Shown: one piece after another, positions 6,487-15,108 of the stretch
Numbering within the stretch: the first letter of the stretch is position 1
Layout of the letters: every line of letters begins with the position of its first letter
Assembly: GCA_002491195.1 (NCBI GenBank)
Contig: DKVL01000108.1
Span: 16,659-37,025, forward strand
DNA: 20,367 nucleotides
Reading direction: 5' to 3'
DNA from: Lachnospiraceae bacterium UBA7179
GTDB lineage: Bacteria > Bacillota > Clostridia > Lachnospirales > Lachnospiraceae
The notes under the pieces: generated by a model
Told to the model about the DNA's origin: nothing
The model's input: only the letters and a program-made list of their open reading frames with translations
Databases searched by the model: none
Position numbers and translations under genes: made by a program

Positions 6487-8490
6487 TGTTGTTTTCAGGG
6501 AGTAATCGCTGTAATCCAGAGAGAAGTTCGGATTGTAATACGGGTCCCCCTTGGCCAGCAGTTCTTTCCAGCGCTCGCGGAACAGCGCAGACTCCTCCTC
6601 GTAGCGTTTCGCCTTCTTTTCGTCCACGAGATCGCTTCCGCGCGACGCCGACTCAAAATGATACAGCTCCGCAAACGGCGTAAACACATTCAGATACCCT
6701 TTTTCCCGGATCCGCAGACAGAAATCCACATCGTTCAACGCCACGGCAAACACCTCGTCGAGTCCGCCGAGCACGTCATAGATACTCTTTCTGACCATCA
6801 GACAGGCACCAGTCACTGCCGACACGTTCTGTGCATAACACAACCGCCCCATGTAACCGAGGTTATCATAGTTGATCTTGTAATGTGTATGTCCTGCCGT
6901 CCTGTGTGCGCCAAGACCGATCACCACACCTGCGTGCTGGATCGTCCTGTCCCCATAATAAAGCTTTGCACCGACTGCCCCTACGTCAGGACGCTGTGCA
7001 TACATCAGCATCGCCTCCAGCCAGTTCATGGAGATCACCTGGGTATCATTATTTAATAACAAGAGATATTTTCCTGTCGCCCAGCGGGCTCCAAAGTTAT
7101 TAATCCTCGCGTAATTAAACTCTCCCTCATAGGTAACTACTGTTACATTTTTCTGTTTTTTCAAGGTATCATAATAGTCGAATGTCGCTTTATCCACACT
7201 GTTATTCTCTATGACAATGATCTCATAATTTTCGTACGTGCTGCGCTCCCTGACAGAGTCAATACAGCGTCTCAGATCGTCCACATGATCCTTGTTAGGA
7301 ATCAGGATCGAAATCTTGTCCTCACTTAAAATCTCGTATTTAATCTCAAAGATCGTGTCAAAAGCCCTGGTGCTCTTAATCTCAAAATTCTTGAACCCGC
7401 ATCTGGTCAGATGGTCTGCAACGGCACCCTTTGCCGCCGCGATGGCATAGGGTTTGGCGCTGATGTCACTCGCCGTGCTCGCCTTGTGGGAACGCCAATA
7501 GTACAGGAGTTTGGGCACGTGTACCACTTTCCTGGCATTAGCCGTCAGCCGCAGTATCATGTCATGGTCCTGGCTCCCGTCAAACCCGCTGCGGAAAAGT
7601 TCTGTTCCCTCAAGCAATTTCCTTGAAAATACACTAAAATGACAGATGTAATTGTTTGCCCGGAGATTGTCCGGCGCAAAATCCGGCTTAAAGTGGAGTG
7701 TGATCATATTGTTGATACTGTCGCCCTTGAAGGTAGTCTCATCACAGTAAATGTAGTCCGCTCCCTCCTCGTTGATCACTTTCACGTACTCATATAATGC
7801 GCAGGGATGCAGGATGTCATCCTGGTCAAACAGACCAATATACTCACCCGTGGCAAGTTTCAGGCATTCGTTGGTGTTCCCGGCAATTCCACCGTTTTTG
7901 TCGAGTTTGTGATAGACAATCCTACCGTCCGCGCGCGCTGCATATTCTTTACAAATCTCCCCGATGTAACTGTGCTCCTCGTCGGAACCATCCGCCAGAC
8001 ACAGCTCCCAGTTCTGATAGGTCTGATTCATCACGGATTCCAGCATTTGTATCTGAAATTCCCGCTGATTGTTCCACAGTGGGACTAAGATGCTGATCTT
8101 TACCATGCGGTCAAACTTCGCATTGCGCTGCTGCTGCGCCTGCTCCGGCGTTGGAAAACTCGCCGTACCATGCAGTTTCTTTGCTTCTGCCTCAATTTTC
8201 TTCTGTTTCAATTTTCTGGCAATCCCTTTGGGACCTCCCAGATTCCGAACACGCCTGTAATTACGGAGCCCCCAGTGCATCGTCTGCCGAAGAGGTCTCG
8301 ACGCCTTCCACAGCGGATTGTTCTTGATGCGGTCGAGCTGGAACTGCAGGCTGTCCGCCTCGTTCCTGGCGTCCGCAAGCCTGCCCGCCAGGGAAGCCGC
8401 ACGCGCTTTTTCCTTCTCATATGCCTGTTTATAGAATTGCACGTCCTGCTCGTCTTTATTCTGATGATTTTCAAACAGATCACTTGCCAT
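6466..8490 (-). CDS. Two-domain GT2 glycosyltransferase; C-terminus supplied by inserted element
   Basis: A 674-residue cytoplasmic protein. Residues about 15-60 are charged and helical, likely a coiled coil. The first GT2 domain (about 131-345) has ISILVPLWN at 132-140, the DXD-type motif DQDD at 222-225 and GSQDHD at 315-320. The second GT2 domain (about 402-640) has ISILIPNKD at 403-411, LLNNDT at 498-503, ALNDVDFCLR at 605-614 and YHFES at 630-634. Both domains keep catalytic-type residues, so the protein may add two linkages or act as a polymerase. The last five residues, GTVEK, and the stop codon are encoded in the terminal repeat of the element at 6311-6486. Removing the element and one TAA copy gives an end of TTA GAT TAA, one residue after the target codon. 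The ATG has AAGGGTG upstream and lies 40 bp from the previous GT gene. Sugars are unknown. Confidence 0.9.
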   Translation of the reverse strand: MASDLFENHQNKDEQDVQFYKQAYEKEKARAASLAGRLADARNEADSLQFQLDRIKNNPLWKASRPLRQTMHWGLRNYRRVRNLGGPKGIARKLKQKKIEAEAKKLHGTASFPTPEQAQQQRNAKFDRMVKISILVPLWNNQREFQIQMLESVMNQTYQNWELCLADGSDEEHSYIGEICKEYAARADGRIVYHKLDKNGGIAGNTNECLKLATGEYIGLFDQDDILHPCALYEYVKVINEEGADYIYCDETTFKGDSINNMITLHFKPDFAPDNLRANNYICHFSVFSRKLLEGTELFRSGFDGSQDHDMILRLTANARKVVHVPKLLYYWRSHKASTASDISAKPYAIAAAKGAVADHLTRCGFKNFEIKSTRAFDTIFEIKYEILSEDKISILIPNKDHVDDLRRCIDSVRERSTYENYEIIVIENNSVDKATFDYYDTLKKQKNVTVVTYEGEFNYARINNFGARWATGKYLLLLNNDTQVISMNWLEAMLMYAQRPDVGAVGAKLYYGDRTIQHAGVVIGLGAHRTAGHTHYKINYDNLGYMGRLCYAQNVSAVTGACLMVRKSIYDVLGGLDEVFAVALNDVDFCLRIREKGYLNVFTPFAELYHFESASRGSDLVDEKKAKRYEEESALFRERWKELLAKGDPYYNPNFSLDYSDYSLKTTLGTVEK

Positions 8491-8530
8491 TTTACATCAC
8501 ACCCTTTCTTTCGTATCCCCGTCACCTTCA

Positions 8531-10711
8531 TTAAGGGATCTCAACCCATTTTTGCAGATCACAGACCAGCTTATTGTCACAGACCACACCGATTCGGTAA
8601 CTCCCTGACTTTAGAGCACTCTTGTTAACGTTGACATGTATGCCTGAGAGCGCTGTGTTTTTTGTACCTTTGAGACGATCTTCCCCCTCCAGCAGCGCTG
8701 CGACATCCTCCCTGAGTTTTGGTGCGATCTCAAGCTCATACACACTCCGAAAATCAAAAGTACGCGTCTCATAAATCAGCCATAATCTGCGGAACCGGTC
8801 TGCATTGTCCGCGTTTTTGACAGCACACCACCCTTGGATCTTTAAGTTATTATCTGCTATTTTATCATCTGCTATGCCATCTCCACCATCCACACAGTCA
8901 ATCTGAAACAGGATCTTGTCAAAGCCTGTTAGTCTGTCGTATAGTTTTGCCAGCAAAGGATATTTCATATGCAAATGCTGTCTCATATCGTACTTTTTAA
9001 ATAGCATTTGTTTTCTTTTCTTATCATTTCCACGATCCTCGAGCAGCACTGGTGTTATTTGTTTGTCAAAGCGATATAAATATCCAGTGTTATATTCTGT
9101 ATCCTTTTTCCATTGCACAAGATTCGGGTTATAAAAAGGATCCCTTGCGATCAATGACGGATACTTTTCATAAAGTTTTTGTTTCTCCTCTGCTAAACGC
9201 CTTTGTTTTTCTGGCGAAGTATCCTGCCCCCTGCTGAGAGATTCATGGTGAACCAGCACTGCATCATTGACCTGCACATTGTAATACCCTCTCTGATACA
9301 ACCGAAAGCAAAGTTCCACATCATTGTACGCCACAGGAAATGTTTCATCAAAACCGCCTGCCGCCTCAAAAACACTTCTCCGAATCAACATACATGCCGC
9401 TGTGACTGCCAGCATATCATAGTTCTGTGTGTTGTGCCCATAGTACAGACACCCGTGATCCACAATACCGCTAAGCTTGTGCGCCGGTCCGATCCCCATA
9501 TTCGTGATCCCTGCATGCTGGATCCTAAAACATCCATTTTCTTCCAAGGCGCATGGATAATACAGTTTTGCGCCGACAGCTCCCACATGGGTTTTGGCGG
9601 CATATACCATCATTCTCCCAAGCCAGTCTCCGCCCTCCTCTGTATCCATCACCTCGATATCGTCGTTCAGAAACAAAAGATACGCTCCGTCTGCTGCCCG
9701 CGCTCCAGCATTACACATAGCCGAAAAGTTAAATGCGCTTTCCTGATAGAGATATTGAATGACAAGATTCTTTTTTTCTTTTCTTTTCGCTTCAAGAACA
9801 TGTGTTATGCACATTTTTTCTTCGAAACTGCTGCCGTTATCCACAATAATTATTTCATAGCATTTGTAATTTGTGTATTTTATCAAAGTATCCAGACATC
9901 TTTCCAACACTTTTGCATGATCTTTACTCGGAATAACAATTGATACTTTATCGCAGTCCGCATTCATCCCCTCACTTGGAACCCTGCGCTCCGCCCTGTA
10001 CCATGTCCTGATCTTCTCAGAGCTGTCAATCCGTCCGATTCCCGTCAGACGATCATTTGTGTAAAGTACCTTAGGTATGTGAACAATTCCTTCCCTTCTT
10101 CCCCGCGTCTTCCTGTCAAGCGCTTCCATAAAAATCCTGTAGACAAGTTCATAGAGATCAAGACCGTTCCCATACTGTTCTGTCATTTCCAGAATTTTAC
10201 TTCCTCTCACTGCAAATACGCTGCCAATATAGAAAAAGGACGCAAGTGTATCCGGTGAAAAATCAGGTTTGAACCACGGCGATCCTCTGAAACATGCACA
10301 TCCCTGTGAATCTGTACCCTGAGCGCCAAAATGATAGGAAGCTGTAAGATCACTCCCGAATGCACTTTCCTCGATCCCGTACAATTCCTTCAGGCTCCCG
10401 CTGTAATCTTCATCCGCATAGACAAAGACAACCTCACTGTCCTTCAGAAAAATATCAGTGAATACTGCTACAGCATATTCAGACAGTTTTCCACTGCCTT
10501 TCACAAAGAGATACAGCCAGTCCGCATGAAATTTCCCATAATCCTGCATCTTGTCCATACACGAAGAAAAGGGAAGCGTGTGTATCTGCTTCCCTAAAGC
10601 ACTCTGATTCCGTTGCTGCCCATACTGCTGTTCCAGATCTGTTTCCTGTTCGTTCAACCACTGCAGGTATGGTGTCTTCTGTACAAAAAGTTCCTGTTGA
10701 TACGCTCTCAT
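8531..10711 (-). CDS. GT2 glycosyltransferase with degenerate N-terminal GT domain and C-terminal beta module
   Basis: A 726-residue protein with three parts. Residues about 60-225 resemble the second half of a GT2 domain (VVFVYADED at 94-102, FKPDFSPDTL, HIPKVLY near 211-217) but lack the SILVP strand. The expected DXD site reads KGSG (71-74), so this part looks inactive. An intact GT2 domain follows at about 255-525: VSIVIPSKD at 256-264, FLNDD at 367-371, AYNDVELCFR at 491-500 and HHESLSRG at 518-525. Residues about 640-726 form a predicted beta-rich module with GWC at 647-649 and REDVAALL. The same three-part plan is found in the next gene upstream, from which it is separated by 18 bp. 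The ATG has an AGGAA sequence about ten bases upstream. Likely a single active transferase for chain elongation; donor unknown. Confidence 0.87.
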   Translation of the reverse strand: MRAYQQELFVQKTPYLQWLNEQETDLEQQYGQQRNQSALGKQIHTLPFSSCMDKMQDYGKFHADWLYLFVKGSGKLSEYAVAVFTDIFLKDSEVVFVYADEDYSGSLKELYGIEESAFGSDLTASYHFGAQGTDSQGCACFRGSPWFKPDFSPDTLASFFYIGSVFAVRGSKILEMTEQYGNGLDLYELVYRIFMEALDRKTRGRREGIVHIPKVLYTNDRLTGIGRIDSSEKIRTWYRAERRVPSEGMNADCDKVSIVIPSKDHAKVLERCLDTLIKYTNYKCYEIIIVDNGSSFEEKMCITHVLEAKRKEKKNLVIQYLYQESAFNFSAMCNAGARAADGAYLLFLNDDIEVMDTEEGGDWLGRMMVYAAKTHVGAVGAKLYYPCALEENGCFRIQHAGITNMGIGPAHKLSGIVDHGCLYYGHNTQNYDMLAVTAACMLIRRSVFEAAGGFDETFPVAYNDVELCFRLYQRGYYNVQVNDAVLVHHESLSRGQDTSPEKQRRLAEEKQKLYEKYPSLIARDPFYNPNLVQWKKDTEYNTGYLYRFDKQITPVLLEDRGNDKKRKQMLFKKYDMRQHLHMKYPLLAKLYDRLTGFDKILFQIDCVDGGDGIADDKIADNNLKIQGWCAVKNADNADRFRRLWLIYETRTFDFRSVYELEIAPKLREDVAALLEGEDRLKGTKNTALSGIHVNVNKSALKSGSYRIGVVCDNKLVCDLQKWVEIP

Positions 10712-10729
10712 ATATCTTAATATTCCTAA

Positions 10730-12841
10730 TTAATCGATCACCAATGTTTTCTCCATGCTGCGATACAGCCGCTGTCTGGAACAACCATCCTTTGCAGTCA
10801 TCCACAGTTCATACGTATCCGGTGGCAGCGCCCCCTCAAAGATCCAGTTGCAAAAGCCAGTCAGCTCCACATTGGTCTCTGTCAAAATCGCAGCCACATC
10901 TTTACGGTACCGTCTCTGTACGGGCAGTTCCCACACCTTGCCGCTGCTGTTCACCAGCAGGATCTTGAACTGATAGCGCGCATTGTCCACACCCGGAACA
11001 TAAGCCCATCCCTTGATGAGATAGTATGTCTTTTTCTTCTGTCCATTCTTGGTTACAGCCTTTGCAAAATTCTCTTTGCCACAATCCTCCACAGTGATCA
11101 TGATCGCCTGGTTCATGCTATCCAGTGCAGGAAGTTTTTTGGACTCGGCAAGCATATCATCCGCATCAAATATATTGAAGAGCTCATACCGCTCTAACCA
11201 GCGGCAACTGTACTCCGGCTCCCCACTGTTTAAGAGCGTTCCGATAAATGGATCCTTTCTGTAAAGCTTTGGATGTCTCCGATAAAGCACATCTTTCTCC
11301 GCCAGCAGACGTTTAAGTTTCGCCTCATCCTGAAGATCATCACCACGACTGAGTGACTCATGATGATACAGCACAACATCATTTCGCTGTACATTGCACA
11401 GTCCCTTGCTGCACAAGCGGAAACACAGGTCTACATCATTGTACGCCACAGCAAGTCCCTCATACAATCCCCCAATCGCCAGAAAATAATCCCTGCGCAT
11501 TATGAGACATGCCGCTGTGACGCCAATCAGATCATACACAAAACGGTTTCGACCATAATAATAGGATTCTCTGTCATCCATCTGTTTTAGTTTATGTCCA
11601 GGACCATAGATCGTGTTGGTGATCCCTACATGCTGGATCTTGGTGGAGTTGGGATATAAAAGCTTCGCGCCGACAGACCCGACATGTTTTAGAGAGGCCT
11701 GCCCAGCCATCCTTGTTAACCAGCTATCCTCAATCACTTCCATATCATCGTTGAGCAGCAGGATATACTCACCCTTTGCCGCTTTCACACCAGCATTGCA
11801 CATATTGGAAAAATTGAACTCCATCGGCAGATACAAATACGTAAACGGACACTCCTGCCTGAAATTTTCCAGTCCAATACGCACCCTCGCCGTACTGCCA
11901 TTGTCGATCACGATGATCTCATAATTAGGATAATCTGTATGCGCATAAACAGAACGGATACACTGCCTTAACACATCTGGATTATCCTTCGATGGAATGA
12001 TAATACTGACCAGCGGCTGATCTGGCAGTTCATAGACCGGATACGAGATTCCTGTCTGTGTATCCACCACCATTCTTCCTGACAGCCCCCGCCTTGCCAT
12101 TGCGCTCTCCCGAATAAAATCATACGCCTGCCCTACACCGATGAAATCAGTCTTGTGCATGAGCCTGTCCTCAATTTCCTCCCTGCTGCTCCCTTTTTCA
12201 TAGGTGTGAAACAGAATTTTCTCGATATGTCCAGGACGCTTGCCACGTTCTGTCGCTTTCAGCACAAAATCATAAATATTTTTGCGATAATCCTCATCAC
12301 CAAGCCATTTTACCTCCAAATAAGCTTCCCTTCGGACTGCAAAAATATTGCCAAAATACAAAAAAGAAAACAACGTATCCGGCGACCACATTGGCTTGGT
12401 CCATGGAAAAATCCGATGCGCGCTTTCGTCATTGACCAGATCCCTGTCGACTTCCTTCTGCGTCTCTAACATCCATGTATCCTCGTCTGCATAGACAATA
12501 TTCACATCCTTATGCATCTCGAAATACTGTGGAATCTCATGATAAACATCCGCTGCAATCCGGCCCTCCCCGGATACAAACAGAATGTACTCCTTATCAA
12601 ACCCCGACAAAGAAAAATCTCTGCCGCACTCCTCCATATACACAATATCAAATCCAGGTCTCTGCTCCTCATTGGAATCCCGCCTGCTCGCCGGCTCATT
12701 CTCCTTAATCCACAGCAGATATGGATCTGTCTGGCAGCGCAACACTCTCTCGTACTCATTTATGCATTTTTTATACAATCTGCCTTGTATGGCAGCCTTT
12801 ATCTTTCCTAACATACCAATGAATCCCCCACCCCTGGACAT
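10730..12841 (-). CDS. GT2 glycosyltransferase, paralogue with degenerate N-terminal GT domain and C-terminal beta module
   Basis: Up to 703 residues. The N-terminal part (about 80-240) retains NIVYADED at 114-121 and KPMWSPDTLFSF but has SGEG (90-93) where active paralogues have DQDD or DHDD, and no SILVP strand. The active GT2 domain covers about 278-510: VSIIIPSKD at 278-286, LLNDD at 362-366, AYNDVDLCFR at 476-485 and HHESLSRG at 503-510. The C-terminal module (about 598-703) has IKGWAY and RKDVAAIL, shared with the neighbour at 8531-10711. The start is uncertain: the first ATG (12841) has a weak upstream site, while Met10 (12814) follows a G-rich AGGGGTGGGGGA and begins a natural-looking MLGKIK terminus. 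The gene starts 24 bp after the methyltransferase-kinase gene. It probably elongates the same chain as its paralogue; specificity is unknown. Confidence 0.87.
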   Translation of the reverse strand: MSRGGGFIGMLGKIKAAIQGRLYKKCINEYERVLRCQTDPYLLWIKENEPASRRDSNEEQRPGFDIVYMEECGRDFSLSGFDKEYILFVSGEGRIAADVYHEIPQYFEMHKDVNIVYADEDTWMLETQKEVDRDLVNDESAHRIFPWTKPMWSPDTLFSFLYFGNIFAVRREAYLEVKWLGDEDYRKNIYDFVLKATERGKRPGHIEKILFHTYEKGSSREEIEDRLMHKTDFIGVGQAYDFIRESAMARRGLSGRMVVDTQTGISYPVYELPDQPLVSIIIPSKDNPDVLRQCIRSVYAHTDYPNYEIIVIDNGSTARVRIGLENFRQECPFTYLYLPMEFNFSNMCNAGVKAAKGEYILLLNDDMEVIEDSWLTRMAGQASLKHVGSVGAKLLYPNSTKIQHVGITNTIYGPGHKLKQMDDRESYYYGRNRFVYDLIGVTAACLIMRRDYFLAIGGLYEGLAVAYNDVDLCFRLCSKGLCNVQRNDVVLYHHESLSRGDDLQDEAKLKRLLAEKDVLYRRHPKLYRKDPFIGTLLNSGEPEYSCRWLERYELFNIFDADDMLAESKKLPALDSMNQAIMITVEDCGKENFAKAVTKNGQKKKTYYLIKGWAYVPGVDNARYQFKILLVNSSGKVWELPVQRRYRKDVAAILTETNVELTGFCNWIFEGALPPDTYELWMTAKDGCSRQRLYRSMEKTLVID

Positions 12842-12865
12842 GTAATCCGTTTCTCTTCACAGTTC

Positions 12866-14998
12866 CTAACCTTTCAACTTTGCCTTAAAAAACCCTTTCG
12901 TCTTTGTGACCAGATTCTCTTTTGATGCGCCTGTACTCTGCGCCACCTGGCTGGCAAACGCCTGCGGAAGCTCCAGAACATCCATATCGACTACCAGATG
13001 CTCCCCTCCCACAGCAGGAATGATAAAATTGGGATCCTCATCGCTAAATACTACCAAACCGTTTGCCTGCAGGCATCCGTTTGGCCCTGCAGAATCTGCT
13101 GTATAAAGTCTGTCGCCAGCCCGAATCTCACGCACCTCCACCACGCATGGATAAAGACATGGGTCAATCCGAACCTGCACAGCGCCATCCGGAATATCAT
13201 ATTCCAGCTTCAGATATCGCCCTACAGAATAACAGTTCCAAAACCTTATGGAATTTTCCTCACAAAACCCCTCTCCATAGTCCACAAAAATCTGTGCCAC
13301 ACACTTCGTACTCATCTGTTTGCAATACAGAAGCAGTTCGTCAAGCTCCACATGCTGGCTGTACTGCAGCAATCCATTCAGTTTATATGCCTTATTCCCG
13401 ATCAGCTCCCGCATCCCCTCCGCGGAAGTGTGATTTCCTGTAATATGAAGTTGAAACTCTTTCTCCCTGGCTACAGCAGCGGCAATCTCCTCATCTGAAA
13501 ATCCCAAAATATCTCTCATAAGAAGGTCTTCGCACGCCTTTCTCATCTCCCCCTCCAATGTATAGTTATAAAAAGCGCGAAATGCAATGTTCTTCGCCTC
13601 AATATGCCTGTCAAAAGTCCACTCATAATCTATAACATGCCACTTCTTCTCATCCACCAGGATATTGGGAAAGATAAAGTCAATATTGCTGACCGCATAG
13701 AGATCTTCATTATAATAAAGCCAATGCATATACTCCTGAACCAGTGCCTTAAAACCAGCCACATCCGCCCGCATCAGACGCTCATCAAGAAGTTTCTCTA
13801 ACGTCTCCCCCCTGCAAAACTCAAAAGACAGGCCATTTTTGACATCGCCGCCGATTACAGTACACTTGTTGATGTCTATTTTCGTACCCTCATACCGCGC
13901 CGAAAGCTGCTCATAAGCCTGCCTTGTATTCATCAGATGCTGCTTGGCAGCTTCTGTATCCGGCAGTTTCTCCACATGCAGCTGCTTAGGAGACTCCCTG
14001 ACAATAGAAGTGCGTACTGCCCACTTTGCAGCCCTGTCGTTCGAAAACTTTGTATAGATCACATTGGGCGCCCCTCCGACCACCAGCAGATAAGAATTGG
14101 AGAACAATGGAAATTCATTCTCCTCTATGATTTCATCAAACACCTGTTTTTCATCAAATAACAGAATGCGTTCTTTGTCAAAATTTCTTAAATTGTTGCT
14201 CAACTCTCCCTTCCTTGGAAGGTACCTGTCTGAATAGACGGTTGTCGTAAATTTGTAATCAGGATAAGGGTAATAAAATGAATACTCATGAATCCCGACT
14301 TTGTCAAGGATCCGCTCCAGACCATGTCTCGTAAAAGTCCGCACAATCCCCCCATCATGATATCCCTCAATCCCTAAAAAATAAGTCCCCAGATGATCCT
14401 CCTGGCATCCTGCCCAGTATTTTAATCCAAACTTATTTTCGATTGCAATGATCAGACGGCCATCCAGTTTCCTATGGCTGTTGCAGATCTGCAGAAAATC
14501 CTCATAGGGTGCTGCGCCGCCAATATAAGCCTGCCCATACTCGAAGACACCAATGAGCAATACATAGTCATAGTCCCTGTCAAGCTGCGGCTCAATATCC
14601 TTGAAATTGCCGACCATGATCGTGATATTGTCCGCATTGCGATTGCGATAGGCATTCACCATGCTGCGTTTCTTAGACAGGTCAATGCAGGTGACACTGC
14701 CTGTCTTTTTTGCCAGCAAGCCTGTGATCGCACCACAACCTGAACCAATCTCAAGCACTTTATCTGTTTTCTTAAATGGAATCCAGTCTATGATATTTGT
14801 CCGAAGCGGCGAGAAATGATAAAAAACAGGCCAGCTCTTTTCTCTCTCGATAATCTTTGGGAAATCCTCTGGCGGATTGTACATGGCAATGTCAAGCATC
14901 TTATCCTCAATATCGCCATCAGAATACAGATCCTGCCCTGAATAATACGTATAATCTAAAGTCACACTGCCAATCTTTCCCTGCACGTCCTCTCCCAT
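12866..14998 (-). CDS. SAM methyltransferase fused to kinase-like domain (possible WbdD-type chain terminator)
   Basis: A 710-residue protein. The N-terminal class I SAM methyltransferase domain (about 55-235) has VLEIGSGCG at 81-89 and an acidic ribose-binding candidate Asp106. Residues about 310-530 resemble a protein-kinase/APH fold: VEK with Lys364, then NIDFIFPN with Asp460 and Asn465 spaced as in the catalytic DxxxxN motif, then VIDYEW with Asp477 in the DFG/DxE place. The C-terminal part (about 580-695) is beta-rich with a lysine-rich tail. Methyltransferase-plus-kinase is the plan of WbdD, which phosphorylates and methylates the end of the E. coli O9a chain; there the Wzt C-terminal domain recognises the cap. 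Here the gene directly follows a Wzt with such a domain. The domain order is seen; the capping role is an inference. It could instead only methylate a nucleotide sugar or a side residue. Confidence 0.8.
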   Translation of the reverse strand: MGEDVQGKIGSVTLDYTYYSGQDLYSDGDIEDKMLDIAMYNPPEDFPKIIEREKSWPVFYHFSPLRTNIIDWIPFKKTDKVLEIGSGCGAITGLLAKKTGSVTCIDLSKKRSMVNAYRNRNADNITIMVGNFKDIEPQLDRDYDYVLLIGVFEYGQAYIGGAAPYEDFLQICNSHRKLDGRLIIAIENKFGLKYWAGCQEDHLGTYFLGIEGYHDGGIVRTFTRHGLERILDKVGIHEYSFYYPYPDYKFTTTVYSDRYLPRKGELSNNLRNFDKERILLFDEKQVFDEIIEENEFPLFSNSYLLVVGGAPNVIYTKFSNDRAAKWAVRTSIVRESPKQLHVEKLPDTEAAKQHLMNTRQAYEQLSARYEGTKIDINKCTVIGGDVKNGLSFEFCRGETLEKLLDERLMRADVAGFKALVQEYMHWLYYNEDLYAVSNIDFIFPNILVDEKKWHVIDYEWTFDRHIEAKNIAFRAFYNYTLEGEMRKACEDLLMRDILGFSDEEIAAAVAREKEFQLHITGNHTSAEGMRELIGNKAYKLNGLLQYSQHVELDELLLYCKQMSTKCVAQIFVDYGEGFCEENSIRFWNCYSVGRYLKLEYDIPDGAVQVRIDPCLYPCVVEVREIRAGDRLYTADSAGPNGCLQANGLVVFSDEDPNFIIPAVGGEHLVVDMDVLELPQAFASQVAQSTGASKENLVTKTKGFFKAKLKG

Positions 14999-15000
14999 AT

Positions 15001-15108
15001 TTTCCTCACCCCGCTATTCTATACATCACTGCCACTACGTGTTCTTACGGTCATCACAGCAAACTTTGTTCGCTGCATAAATGCGCAGACCTATAGGAAC
15101 TGTTACTT
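15001..15108. other. Short gap between wzt-like and methyltransferase genes
   Basis: No coding frame is seen here. The arms CAGCAAAC at 15057-15064 and GTTCGCTG at 15068-15075 can pair over 7 of 8 positions, a possible small stem in the transcript. The 9-mer AGGAACTGT at 15095-15103 matches the outer end of the terminal repeat of the element at 6311-6486, but without a partner nearby. Confidence 0.35.

Noticed and set aside
9203..9943. Long open frame on the plus strand (about 246 codons), and many shorter plus-strand frames across the window
   Set aside because: They lie antisense to well-supported GT, exporter and enzyme genes, are rich in His, Cys, Gln and Pro as expected from reverse-complement reading, and have no recognisable domains or consistent ribosome binding sites.
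2475..12841. Frameshifted or pseudogene status of the GT genes with degenerate domains
   Set aside because: All frames are open over their full length, keep one intact GT2 domain with the expected motifs, and have good gene spacing, so they are treated as functional genes.
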